64,000 nt of DNA from Strigamia acuminata. Lineage: Eukaryota; Arthropoda; Chilopoda; Geophilomorpha; Linotaeniidae. How positions within the stretch are numbered: position 1 is the stretch's first letter; each line of letters starts with the position of its first letter. Made by a program: the position numbers and the translations under genes. Below are positions 55,367-64,000 of this stretch, one piece after another. The DNA is taken from contig OX442316.1 of the NCBI GenBank assembly GCA_949358305.1, positions 16,368,001-16,432,000 of the forward strand, written 5' to 3'. Below the pieces are notes generated by a model. The model did not search any database and was not told the origin of the DNA. It saw only the letters and a program-made list of their open reading frames with translations.

Positions 55367-57430
55367 TTATTTTTTTAATTCGCTTATTCTACTGTCCAGG
55401 GTGGTTACATTGTTCTTGATCACGTCCAAGTTCTTGCCGAAATTATCCTGAACCTGTAAAATCACATTTTTTAAAATATTTTCTTCGATTTTTCCAATTT
55501 TTTCCATTTTTTTCTCACTTCTTTGAGTAGTTTTTTGTTGTCCTTAATGGCCGCCTGGATTTGCTGTTGGGTCAAATCGAGCTGCGTTATCGTTTTGCTG
55601 AATTGGAGCGCTGTAATTCGCATTTAATTAATTAAAATCGATTTAATTTAATTAAATTTTTTTTAATGCCTTGTTCGTGGAGCCCTTTGAGGGCGACCAT
55701 TCGCTCGACGACTTCCGGTAACGTGATGTTGAGAGACTCCATCTTCTTGACTAATTGATACATTTCGGAAATCTTGGATTGTTGGTCGGCGTTTTCGAGC
55801 GGAGTTTTCTCGGAAATCGCTTGGAGTTTCTGCGAGAAAATGTGCAGTCGGCCTTCGATCATGTCGAGCTGTTCGGGGTCCAGGAGACTCACTTTGGAAG
55901 ATAGAGCCGAGACCATTCCCTGTGGACAAAGTGGAAAAATTGATGTTTTTTGATGCTTTGTGATGTTTTTTGTGGTTTTTACCAGTAGATGCTTTTGGTT
56001 CGTGTCGTTGGTCAAAGTTAGCTGTAAATAGAGATGAAAATGGATTAATTTGGGTGGAAATTTGTTGTTGTTTTGTTTGTTTGCCATTTTGTCTTGGTTG
56101 TGGCCGATTAAACTCTCAAGTTTTTCGATTCGGGTTTCGAATTCGGCGACTTTGGCGCTTTGCTGGAACTTGACTTGTTCCGGCTTGAAGTGCAGTTCGT
56201 AGATGAGCTGGTTGTCGCCGCCGCTTTTTCGTGACGACTCCTTTTTTGCGGACGATGAGTTTCCAGTTTTCGTGAAGCTTTCCACTTGGTTTAATAATTT
56301 TCTATTGAAAAATAAGAAATTTTTTAGTTGTTTAATTTTTTTTTGGCGATTTAGTCGATTTTTTTGGGGGAATTTGTCGATTTTATGGAGGTTTTTGTTG
56401 ATTTTTGGGAGATTTTTGCAATTTTTAGGCGATTTTTTCGATTTTTTTGGGGTTAATGTCGCATTCTTTTTAGTTTTTTGCCAACTTTTGCGGGATTTTG
56501 TTATTTTTTGGGGGGGTTTTATCGATTGTTTGGGGTTTTTGCCGAGTTCCACGAACTTCTGCAGTGTTCCTTGAGGATCCGACAGATTGGCGATGATCTC
56601 CGAGCTGAGGACTTGTTCCAGCTTCAATTCCACCAGTTGTTTTTCCAAATTTTCCACTTGTTTCGCCGTCACCACCACGGAATTCTCGTCCGATTTCGCA
56701 TCCGCCTTCACATTTTGCTAAAAAAATAAAAAAATACAATTTAAAAATAAATAAAAATAAAAATTTTCCTCATCTCATTACCAACCTTGATCTGCGACAC
56801 GTCTTCCAATAATTCACGCAACTCGTGCTGCAAACGTTGGTATTTCTGCTGCGGCGTTTCGTGCTCTCCTTCGCCGACCTTTCCGCAAAAATATCGAAAA
56901 AAATTCAGTTAATTCCGAAATAATTTCATTTCTTATTTTTCTATCAACCATTTCAAAATCCCCCGATAGAATATCGTATCCAATTCGTCTGTGGCGCGAA
57001 ATCCGGTCCGAAAAATCTAAAAAACATTAAAAATTTCAATGAATTTCAATAAATTCTACAAATTCTTATCCAAAAATCGTCGCATTTCGTTTGCCTGTTT
57101 TCGTCGCGTCCAAATGCTTGTTTTTAAATTTGTTGTGCGCCTCCGTTGCATTTATATTCGTGCGTTCAACACTCTCGCTTTCGTCTCCGATGTCGAACGA
57201 GGCTTGGTCGACCTCCGGCAAATCGCTCGTCTCGAATACATCGGGTTGGTCGTACGCCTGCAAAATGCACAAAATTAATTATTTATTCGATTCGACCCGC
57301 ACGTATTGGCGTAAAAATATCAAAGAAGCGCGACTGTTTCGCGAGATTTTCGTATAAGTTTTAGAAAGTAGAAATAAATTGAATAGATATTTACAATCCC
57401 GGGCAAATTGGCGTATTTCGGATCCGCCAT
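55367..57430 (-). CDS. DCTN2: Dynactin subunit 2 (dynamitin, p50)
   Basis: Ten exons: 57430-57395, 57257-57095, 57016-56949, 56878-56786, 56717-56543, 56284-56085, 56021-55983, 55919-55670, 55610-55519 and 55453-55367. They join to 400 aa, the usual dynamitin length. Start MADPKYANLPGI, then QPDVFETSDLPE, FSDRI, ETPQQKYQRLQHEL, coiled-coil regions, LHEQALQF and TQLDLTQQQI all fit the family. It is the shoulder subunit of dynactin, coupling dynein to cargo. Four introns (after exons 2, 5, 6 and 8) begin with GC, not GT; the intron after exon 8 contains no GT at all, and exon 2 would hit a stop before the next GT. The introns after exons 5 and 6 are stop-free multiples of three, so their retention cannot be excluded, but their Lys/Asn-rich translation has no place in the family. 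Confidence 0.92.
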
Positions 57431-57664
57431 CTTTGAAACAGGATTCTGCCAAGCGGATGAGATCATTGCTCTCTGGAGTATGACCCAATCCTGATGACGT
57501 CATTGAACGTTGCTCCGCCCTAGCGGTTGTTTCGAATATCTCGTAAAGCAGAGGATACGATAAATAAATCCGATTTTTTTTTCTTTTTAAAATTGATAAG
57601 ATTAAGAAATATCAAATTTCCTTAAAACTGATCTGTGGTTGTATAATTTTCATTCCATTTCAAG
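57431..57664. promoter_or_regulatory. Divergent promoter DCTN2 / DHRS4-like 1, with CRE
   Basis: Only 234 bases separate the two start codons. Contains CCAAT (57486-57490) and a perfect TGACGTCA (57495-57502), the same palindrome found beside RPL27. No TATA box seen. Confidence 0.6.
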
Positions 57665-58752
57665 ATGAGCGAAACAAATTCAGCCGTTCCCAAACGACTC
57701 AAAGGGAAAATTGCGATTGTGACTGGTTCAACATCCGGGTAACTAGAATTCAAAACAACACACCGAATAAATTTATTACTTCTAATTAATTTTGTTTAAT
57801 TTTATTTAATTTCATCAAAATCTATCTGAAATTACTAGTGTGGGTTTCGCAACGGCGCGCCGACTTGCGCAAGACGGCGCCATTCTTGTAATCAGCGACG
57901 AGAACGTGGAGAAAGTTGAAAGCGCTGTAGAATCACTAAAAAATGAAGGGCATGACGTCATAGGAGTCGTATGCCGACCAGACAAGAAGGAGGACAGAGC
58001 TAAACTGATCGATAAAGTCGGACAGACTACAGTTACTTTTGGTTTTAATTTTTAACTTTTGTATTTTAAATTCCAGGCCGTTGCGATCAATGGGAAAATT
58101 GATATTTTTGTGTCGAATGCAAATATATTACCAGCCAAGAAGAAAGTACTGGAGGTAATGTACAAGTATGTTTAGGTTAGTTGATCTAGTTACTGATTGG
58201 TTGGTTGAGTTTTATAGAATTCTGAAGAAGATTGGAATGAAATTTTTGGAGTTAATGTCAAATACGTGTTCCTCCTCAGTTGGGAAATCGTTCCGCATAT
58301 GGCGAAAGGGTACGTTTAGATTTTGAGCAAAATTCTCGTGAAATCTCGTGTTAAATCTCGCGTTAAATCTCGGACGTTTCACGCAAAACTCTCGCGTCAA
58401 ATGTCTCGCACATGACACAATTCTACCCGTTTCCCAAGAAAACTAAACAATTCTTCTTTTCTAAAACCAGTGGCTGCATCGTATACATTTCATCGATTAC
58501 GGGAGTGACATTATACGAGCCCGTAACAATGTTCTCGATTACCCAGACCGGACTCATTACACTCGGCAGAGCTATGGCCTATCCGTGCGGCAATCTGGGC
58601 ATTCGAGTCAATTGCGTCTCGCCAAGTGCCAGCCAATCAGAATTATCCAAATACGTAAATTCACTTCCCCCATAGTGAAAGCAAAGAGTTGTATGGCGGA
58701 GGAGAGGAAATCGGTTAGCGCGGAAAATTGGGATAAACTCAATTCCAAATTC

Positions 58753-58797
58753 CAACCAATGGGAGTATTTCAAGTACTTTTCGGAATAGAGTTTAGG
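58753..58797. mobile_element. Solo arm of a MITE (family of 59982-60172) inside DHRS4-like copy 1
   Basis: CCAACCAATGGGAGTATTTC through GGAATAGAGTTTAG matches the right arm at 60117-60165. The complementary left arm is not present. It begins within the expected penultimate exon. Confidence 0.7.
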
Positions 58798-58809
58798 CTG
58801 CTGGATTGA

Positions 58810-59640
58810 TTGATTGACGTCACCGAGGACATATGAGCGCCGAGCTGCGCTATGCGATTATTTCTCCTTCGCCATACAACTCCTTGGTGAAAGCAAGCAA
58901 GCAATCATTTTTGTTTTTTTTTACTACCCAGTTGCCGGATGAAGAATTTCGTGCTACTAAGATACTGAAATTAATTCCCCTCCACAGGTATACGTCAGCG
59001 TCTTAAGCTAAGTACTACCCGCACCCATGTGTATTGGGCCGCATGTATTTTTTAATGTTGAAAAAAAATAAAATGGTGAAATTCAAACCCTAAAAAATGT
59101 TTCTAATCAAAACAAATAAATGTAACTTAAAGAACAAACATTGGGCTTTATTTTTTTTTTTAAAAAAATGAAATTTTAACTTAAATGGGCCAAAAGTTAT
59201 GTCCATTTGAATATGCACTACTTGGCACAAGTGTATTTGGCCACCACGCTAATTGCCTTAAGTGAGTTGGGCCGGCAGAAAAAGTTTAGCACCACATTCA
59301 AAAAATCACAAAAAGAAACAGGTTTCTTCAGAAAATCATTGTTTATTTGAACAATACATTTCAATATTTTGTTGGATAACCAAAATTTTGCAAATGGAAG
59401 CATAATAATCCACCAATACTTTTTTATAAGTATATTGGTCCATGATACCCTTAATTTAATGTTGTGGACCGACACCCATAGAGGAAACCATCGCCAAGCC
59501 ATTTTACTATTGGGATGGTTTTTCCGTACGGGTATCGGTCTAAAACATTAAATTAGTAGTAGAGCGTAATCTGGCTCAACCAATAGGAGTTAGGACTACG
59601 TTGTATCGGTTTGGAGTATAGTTAGATCAGTTTTAATATC
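58810..59640. other. Long intron of DHRS4-like copy 1; no exon seen
   Basis: About 0.9 kb lies where copy 2 has a 71-base intron. Contains short inverted words (AATACTTTTTTATAAGTATATT; CCAATAGGAGT near 59580, which resembles the neighbouring MITE ends) and AATGTTGTGGACCGACACCC, but no conserved coding segment. Confidence 0.45.
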
Positions 59641-59981
59641 ATGTGTGAAATTTGATTTTTGTCATCATTATTATTTATTATTTATTAGATTTCTCGATGC
59701 ACGTGACGCGGCATCTATGGTCGCTTTTTTGTGCTCGGATGAAGCGTCGTACATCACGGGGGAAAACTTCGTCGTTGCAGGAGGATTGCATTCTCGTCTT
59801 TGATTAGCGGGAAATGAGAGCAATAGGGAACGTTTGGTTGGGTTACATTTTTAATCACCAGGACGAGCAAGTGCGCTAACAGCACAAACGATCAGCAGAA
59901 GATAGTTATACTATGCGATCTTACAAGTGATGACAGCGTGGTAAGCTTCATTTAGTTTCTTAAGTTCGATTTTCAATTAAA

Positions 59982-60172
59982 CTCTATTCCAAAAAGTAAT
60001 TGAAATACTCCCATTGGTTGGTTGGTGCTCTAGTTCAGTTGTGTATTGAATATGATGCTGTTTTCAGATTCCAGTAGACTTGTGCGAAGATTTTCAATGC
60101 ATTTATACTGGTGTTATGAATCTCCCAACCAATGGGAGTATTTCAATTACTTTTTGGAATAGAGTTTAGACT
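59982..60172. mobile_element. MITE with AAACTCTATTCC ends
   Basis: Left AAACTCTATTCCAAAAAGTA...ACTCCCATTGGTTGG pairs with right CCAACCAATGGGAGT...TACTTTTTGGAATAGAGTTT. About 190 bp, no ORF. Confidence 0.85.
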
Positions 60173-60350
60173 ACAGTCATGGAGGTAAAATCCATTTTTA
60201 ATAAGATTGTGTCGTCTGCTGATTGTTAGTGCTGTTAGCACACTAGCGCCGTGGCGAATGGCAAAACTACTAAATGTTCCCAATTGTTGACATTTTCTGC
60301 TGTAATCTGCACTGTTGTAAAATAAACAAGTCACTTGTCAATAAATTCAA

Positions 60351-60598
60351 TATGTGCATTCAAACATTCAGTTTTTGACCACAAACATTCAGTTTTTGAC
60401 CACAAACATTCAGTTTTTGACCACAAACATTCAGTTTTTGACCACAAACATTCAGTTTTTGACCACAAACATTCAGTTTTTGACCACAAACATTCAGTTT
60501 TTGACCACAAACATTCAGTTTTTGACCACAAACATTCAGTTTTTGACCACAAACATTCAGTTTTTGACCACAAACATTCAGTTTTTGAGCATTCCATC
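60351..60598. repeat. 21-bp minisatellite, about 11 copies, upstream of DHRS4-like copy 2
   Basis: Perfect head-to-tail units CATTCAGTTTTTGACCACAAA. Because 21 is a multiple of three it leaves frames open on both strands (repeating HSVFDHK, or ECLWSKT on the minus strand). Ends about 190 bases before the next start codon. Confidence 0.95.
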
Positions 60599-60789
60599 GA
60601 GTTTTTGTGTGTGACTAATTGAATCATGCAGTTTAGCAATGAAGGAAATTTTATATTTGACCCAATTACGCAATACACAGCCTTGAAATACAAGATGTGC
60701 ATATATAACCGACAACACCGATTACAGATTACACAGAGATCAAATTATCAATTTTAAGTCTATGAAGTTCTAACGTTACTTATTTGAAA

Positions 60790-62221
60790 ATGAGCAAAAT
60801 CAATTTTGTCATTCCTCAACGTCTCAAAGGCAAAATCGCCGTTCTAACCGGTTCCACAGATGGGTAACTTAAAAGAAAAACGTTGAAGGCTATAAAATAA
60901 TAATGTGAACTAAATTAACCTCTAATTATTAAGCATCGGGCTCGCAACGGCGCGCCGACTCGCGCAAGAAGGCGCCATTGTCGTAGTGAGCAGTAGAAAA
61001 TTGGCAAACGTGCAAGCTGCACTACAAACACTCAAGAAAGAAGGTCACGATGTCAGAGGAGTTGTGTGCCACGTAGGCAATAAGGAAGACAGAGCGAGAC
61101 TCGTTGAAAAAGTAGAAAAAACCGTCGTATTTTGTGTTAAAAATCAATTTGTATATATATTTATTTTCTATGGTTCTAGTCTGTTGCGATCAATGGAAAA
61201 ATTGATATTTTTGTGTCCGCTGCAGGTATTAATCCGGTTCAAGACTTTGGTAACAGTCTAAAGGTCTGTAATAGAAAGTGTTTTGTTTGGGCAAAATAAT
61301 TATTCGTCATTCATTTTTCTCAGGCTAGTGAGTCACAATGGGACAAAACGTTTGATGTCAATGTAACTGCTCCTTTTCTGTTAACCAAAGCTATTCTCCC
61401 TTACATGCCAAAAGGGTAGGTAATGGAGTTTAGTTTTCAGCTTTTTACTCACGTTTTTTCATGCTCGAAGCTCGTAATCTGACTTGTGTTGCCGCCATTT
61501 TGATTTTGGTTGGAAAAACTAAAACCAGAAATACCTTAAACCTCTTCAACGATTATAGTTTAGGGTGCTCTTGAAATGCTCAAATTTTTTGTACAAAAGA
61601 TTAGTGTATTTTTGTTTTTTTCGCAGAATATTAGACAGTAATTCATGTAAATTTCCGTCATTTTACAGCGGATCCATTGTGTACCTTTCGTCAATTTCAG
61701 GAGTAACGCTCTATAAGGTTTGTTGGTTTGCAGATTCGTTAATTCTTCTGTTTTAAATTTAAAATGTCACCTTTGAAAACAGCAAGTACTAACTTACGGC
61801 ATTAGTAAAAGCATTCTTTGTGCTCTGAGCAGAGCTGTAGCTTACCAATGCACTCCTCTTGGAATTCGAGTCAACTGCGTCTCGCCAGGTCTTATCAATT
61901 CTGCATTTAACCAGCCAGTAAGTTTAATGCGATGCAAGTATTAAGTGAATATCTAACTTATTTCTTATTAACATTACAGAATCCGACAAGTAAGAGGTAT
62001 TTTGACGTGGCGTATAAATTCATTCCAATGCGTAGGTAGTGTATACGCAAATTTCCTTCTTATTTTATTAATATTTACATTTTTTAATTTTTTATTCTTG
62101 TTTCAGAAATGGTGAACCGAGCGAAGTTGCATCATTAATTGCTTTTTTGTGTTCGGATGATGCGTCGTACATAACAGGGGAAAACTACGTGGTTGCTGGA
62201 GGAGTGCACTCTCGGCTTTGA
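60790..62221 (+). CDS. DHRS4-like peroxisomal NADP(H) carbonyl reductase, intact
   Basis: Eight exons (60790-60863, 60934-61123, 61180-61263, 61324-61415, 61669-61717, 61783-61917, 61980-62035, 62107-62221) join in phase to 264 aa, typical for the family. Classical SDR: cofactor motif TGSTDGIG (about residues 20-27), DVNV helix Asn, catalytic Ser in YLSS (155), YGISK with Tyr168 and Lys172, then RVNCVSPG, and [11 protein letters not shown] near the end. C-terminal SRL is a PTS1, as in vertebrate DHRS4, so a peroxisomal enzyme acting on retinal or other carbonyls is likely. The usual Asn of the SNA(A/G) motif is Ala (VSAAG). Introns are GT-AG, 56-71 bases except one of 253. Tandem paralogue of the copy at 57665. 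Confidence 0.93.
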
Positions 62222-62289
62222 TTTATAATTCAATTGCAATTTAAAAAATATACACAAATATATACTTTATTCTATAGAATATTTTAACG

Positions 62290-62716
62290 TATACTTGAGT
62301 TGCACTCAAAAAGGCACCTCACAATGTGTACTCCCATTGGTCGAGCCAGTTCACTACTAACTCCAGACTGTATACTACTACTAGAAGTAGTTTTGTTTTT
62401 TATTTATTGTTGTGATTGTTATGACTAATTTAGTTTATGTTATTTTGATTTTATTTAATAAAAAATGTTATTTCCATCATTAAAATAAAGTTTCACAAAT
62501 TAAAAAATGTCAAACTCATGTTTGTTGTGTTTATTGCTTACACCGTCTGGAAGTTTGAATTTTAGGCCGTTGCCTAGGCAATCGATTACAATGTCTGTAC
62601 ATTGTAATGTAATTCTGGTGTTTGGGTCTACTTTTCCGGATCACTACACCAGTAAACTTGCTCGACCAATGGGAGTACACATTGTGAGGTGCCTTTTTGA
62701 GTGCAACTGGAGTATA
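62290..62716. mobile_element. MITE with 57-bp terminal inverted repeats
   Basis: TATACTTGAGTTGCACTCAA...TACTCCCATTGGTCGAGC at the left pairs with the right end at 62659-62716 almost perfectly. The older relative is at 20366-20585. Shares the word CTCCCATTGG with the family at 59982. Confidence 0.88.
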
Positions 62717-62725
62717 GATATACAT

Positions 62726-63102
62726 TCCGTATTATATTACCCCGCTTTAAGCCGCATGCCGGTAAAGTGCGAGGTTTACTGGCATGCCAGTGTAAGTGAG
62801 TAAGTTTTTTTTCAATCAGAATTTAGCCAAAACAAGCATAAAAAGCATTTTTACATGTGCAAAATGTAGGAAATTGGCCTAAGTTTCTATAATTTTTTCC
62901 AAATTTTGGTAATAATCTTCAGAACATCAAGAAAACTCAAATTTCAGGCCCAAATTCCAACATAATTATTCATCCGGGCTCTTTTAAATAAAAAAAACTA
63001 ATATAAAAAACAGGCAAACCGGTATAAACTGTTTGACTGTAATTCCAAAAACCTGGTAAACCCATGTTCAGCGGCATGCGGCTTAAAGCCGGGTAATACG
63101 GT
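62726..63102. mobile_element. MITE with CCGTATTA...GCTTTAAGCCGCATGCC ends
   Basis: Left CGCTTTAAGCCGCATGCCG and right CGGCATGCGGCTTAAAGC are complementary, followed outward by TACC/GGTA and CCGTATTA/TAATACGG. No ORF. Confidence 0.82.
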
Positions 63103-63228
63103 ATTTCGTATTTGCAGATGCGATTATTCCGTCCAAATAGGTATATAACGTTTACCTTACAATAAATAAAATTAATCAAATAAATAGCCCCGACCCATTC
63201 TTTTTATTATTAAAATTTTTGTATTAAA

Positions 63229-63310
63229 TTACTTCTTGGTCAGTCTGTCTTCGTCTTGGTTGTGAGCAAAGGCTTCGAGAGCTTCGAGTACGTTTAGAGT
63301 GAGAAAACGA
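63229..63310 (-). pseudogene. Duplicated 3' tail of the gene at 63906-64000
   Basis: Minus-strand frame VLEALEAFAHNQDEDRLTKK then TAA, highly similar to the segment at 63906-64000 including bases after the stop. Similarity stops abruptly upstream, so it is a tail-only copy, or a last exon whose upstream exons I cannot see. Confidence 0.6.
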
Positions 63311-63769
63311 ACAGACATCAATAGGTCTCAACCAATCACAGCGCGTCATGAAAATAATACGTTCAAGTCGGACGTGAACGTAGCCACTGCCTATTTAGTA
63401 ACCATCTAATCATCTTCTTACATGAAAAACAAAAAACAAATAATAAGTTGTGATTTACACTTGAAAACTGTTCTATACTTAAGTATACTTTTATTTCTTG
63501 TTGCGTTATAGCATAATGAATGTACGAGATGTCAAAACTATTCAATTTCCTAGTTGAATGCCTGCTTGCTAGCAATGATTTACGCCTAACTAGGCCTAAC
63601 CTAACATTGGAATTTCAGTTCAAGTTGAGAATTGATAAATGCCGCCCTCTGTCTATAATTCCATCCAACTGTATTTTATCTTTAAATAAAATTTACAATA
63701 TTTTGTCGTTTGTTGATTAGCATATTTTATTTAAATTGGTACAGATTGTATTCAAATTTTATATTTATT
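63311..63769. other. No gene seen
   Basis: AT-rich spacer between the tail copy and the partial gene; short frames on both strands are not recognisable. Confidence 0.35.
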
Positions 63770-64000
63770 AACGATTGCAGAAGCGACTACTCGGTCGAAA
63801 TGTACACAAAATGTTTCGATACTTTTGTTTCCCTGAAAATAAAATAAAACATTAAAATTTAAATGAGGGCGTTTTAAAAAATGATGACTAAATTTTGTGT
63901 TCAATTTACTTCTGGTCAGTTCGTCTTCGTCTTGGTTCAACTTATTGTCTTGTTCGTCGTATTGGTTGTCAGCAAAGGCTTCGAGAGCTTCGAGTTCATC
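63770..64000 (-). CDS. 3' part of an unidentified minus-strand gene, cut by the window end
   Basis: Reading inward from the right edge the minus strand codes an acidic helix (ELEALEAFADNQYDEQDNKL, then NQDEDELTR). The frame can leave through a GTAAAT donor at about 63908 and resume after TTATTTTCAG at about 63838, giving a short basic terminal exon. Compared with the copy at 63229, a one-base difference (AGAAG versus AAGAAG) removes the in-frame TAA. The family is not recognised. Confidence 0.5.

Larger units (their letters stand above)
57665..59803 (+). pseudogene. DHRS4-like short-chain dehydrogenase copy 1, catalytic residues lost
   Basis: Exons 57665-57738, 57839-58031, 58077-58154, 58218-58309 and 58471-58654, and a last exon 59689-59803. 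N-terminal Rossmann motif TGSTSGVGFA and VSNAN are present, as is YISS. The active-site segment reads FSIT then Gln where Y-x-x-x-K is required, so Tyr is Phe (about residue 167) and Lys is Gln (171). The penultimate exon is unclear: after SELSKY the frame meets a stop at 58673-58675, and a KFQPM stretch that aligns with KFIPM of copy 2 runs directly into a MITE arm (58753-58797). The last exon is intact and ends SRL, a peroxisomal PTS1. Either a pseudogene or a non-enzymatic paralogue with an altered C-terminal exon. Confidence 0.75.

Noticed and set aside
55632-56711. A 359-codon continuous version of the dynactin exon
   Set aside because: Includes two intron-like Lys/Asn-rich stretches with AT-rich composition; removing them gives the normal family length and alignment.
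60331-60702. Heptapeptide-repeat protein
   Set aside because: The frame exists only because the 21-bp unit is a multiple of three and lacks stops; it is open on both strands.

Overview
The window is nuclear DNA of an invertebrate animal, most likely an arthropod. It is AT-rich, its genes have many short introns (about 50-70 bases) with GT-AG or GC-AG ends, and it carries a U1 snRNA-like gene, a ribosomal protein gene, a dynactin gene and the start of a secretin-family (CRF/diuretic hormone 44-type) receptor. I cannot name the species.

Layout. (1) 1-19497: a very young Gypsy-type LTR retrotransposon on the minus strand (3' LTR cut by the window start). Its gag gene is split by a complete, almost pristine Copia element (9982-16835, 5-base target duplication). 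Gag and pol are linked by a textbook -1 frameshift signal. Two further ORFs (104 and 877 aa) that I cannot assign lie after pol, where errantiviruses carry env. (2) 19498-37450: four 5' coding exons of a class B GPCR on the minus strand, separated by a 16-kb intron packed with MITEs, a 5S rRNA-derived repeat, a Copia relic, a hAT-like insertion with an 8-base target duplication and a piggyBac-like TTAA element. The Gypsy element lies 3' of the last visible exon. (3) 37.5-54 kb: mostly repeats. A minisatellite is split by a BEL/Pao element (42907-49911) that lacks the RT palm but has matching LTRs; its 5' LTR carries a 1.85-kb TA-flanked element built from CCAATATTGG-type palindromes. A U1 snRNA-like gene (53788-53951, minus) with changes in the 5' splice-site-recognising end and the U1-70K loop follows. 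(4) 54.4-62.3 kb: compact genes: RPL27 (plus), dynactin subunit 2/dynamitin (minus, four of nine introns apparently GC-AG), then two tandem DHRS4-like peroxisomal dehydrogenases (plus). The first has lost the catalytic Tyr and Lys; the second is intact. (5) 62.3-64 kb: two MITEs and the 3' part of an unidentified minus-strand gene plus a duplicated copy of its tail.

The host genes have housekeeping or signalling roles: ribosome (RPL27), dynein cargo complex (DCTN2), peroxisomal carbonyl reduction (DHRS4-like), peptide-hormone sensing (GPCR) and splicing (U1). RPL27 has a CRE palindrome beside its 5' exon, and the 234-base DCTN2/DHRS4-like divergent promoter carries another. All exon joins given here were derived by hand from splice signals, reading phase and family knowledge. 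No database search was possible.
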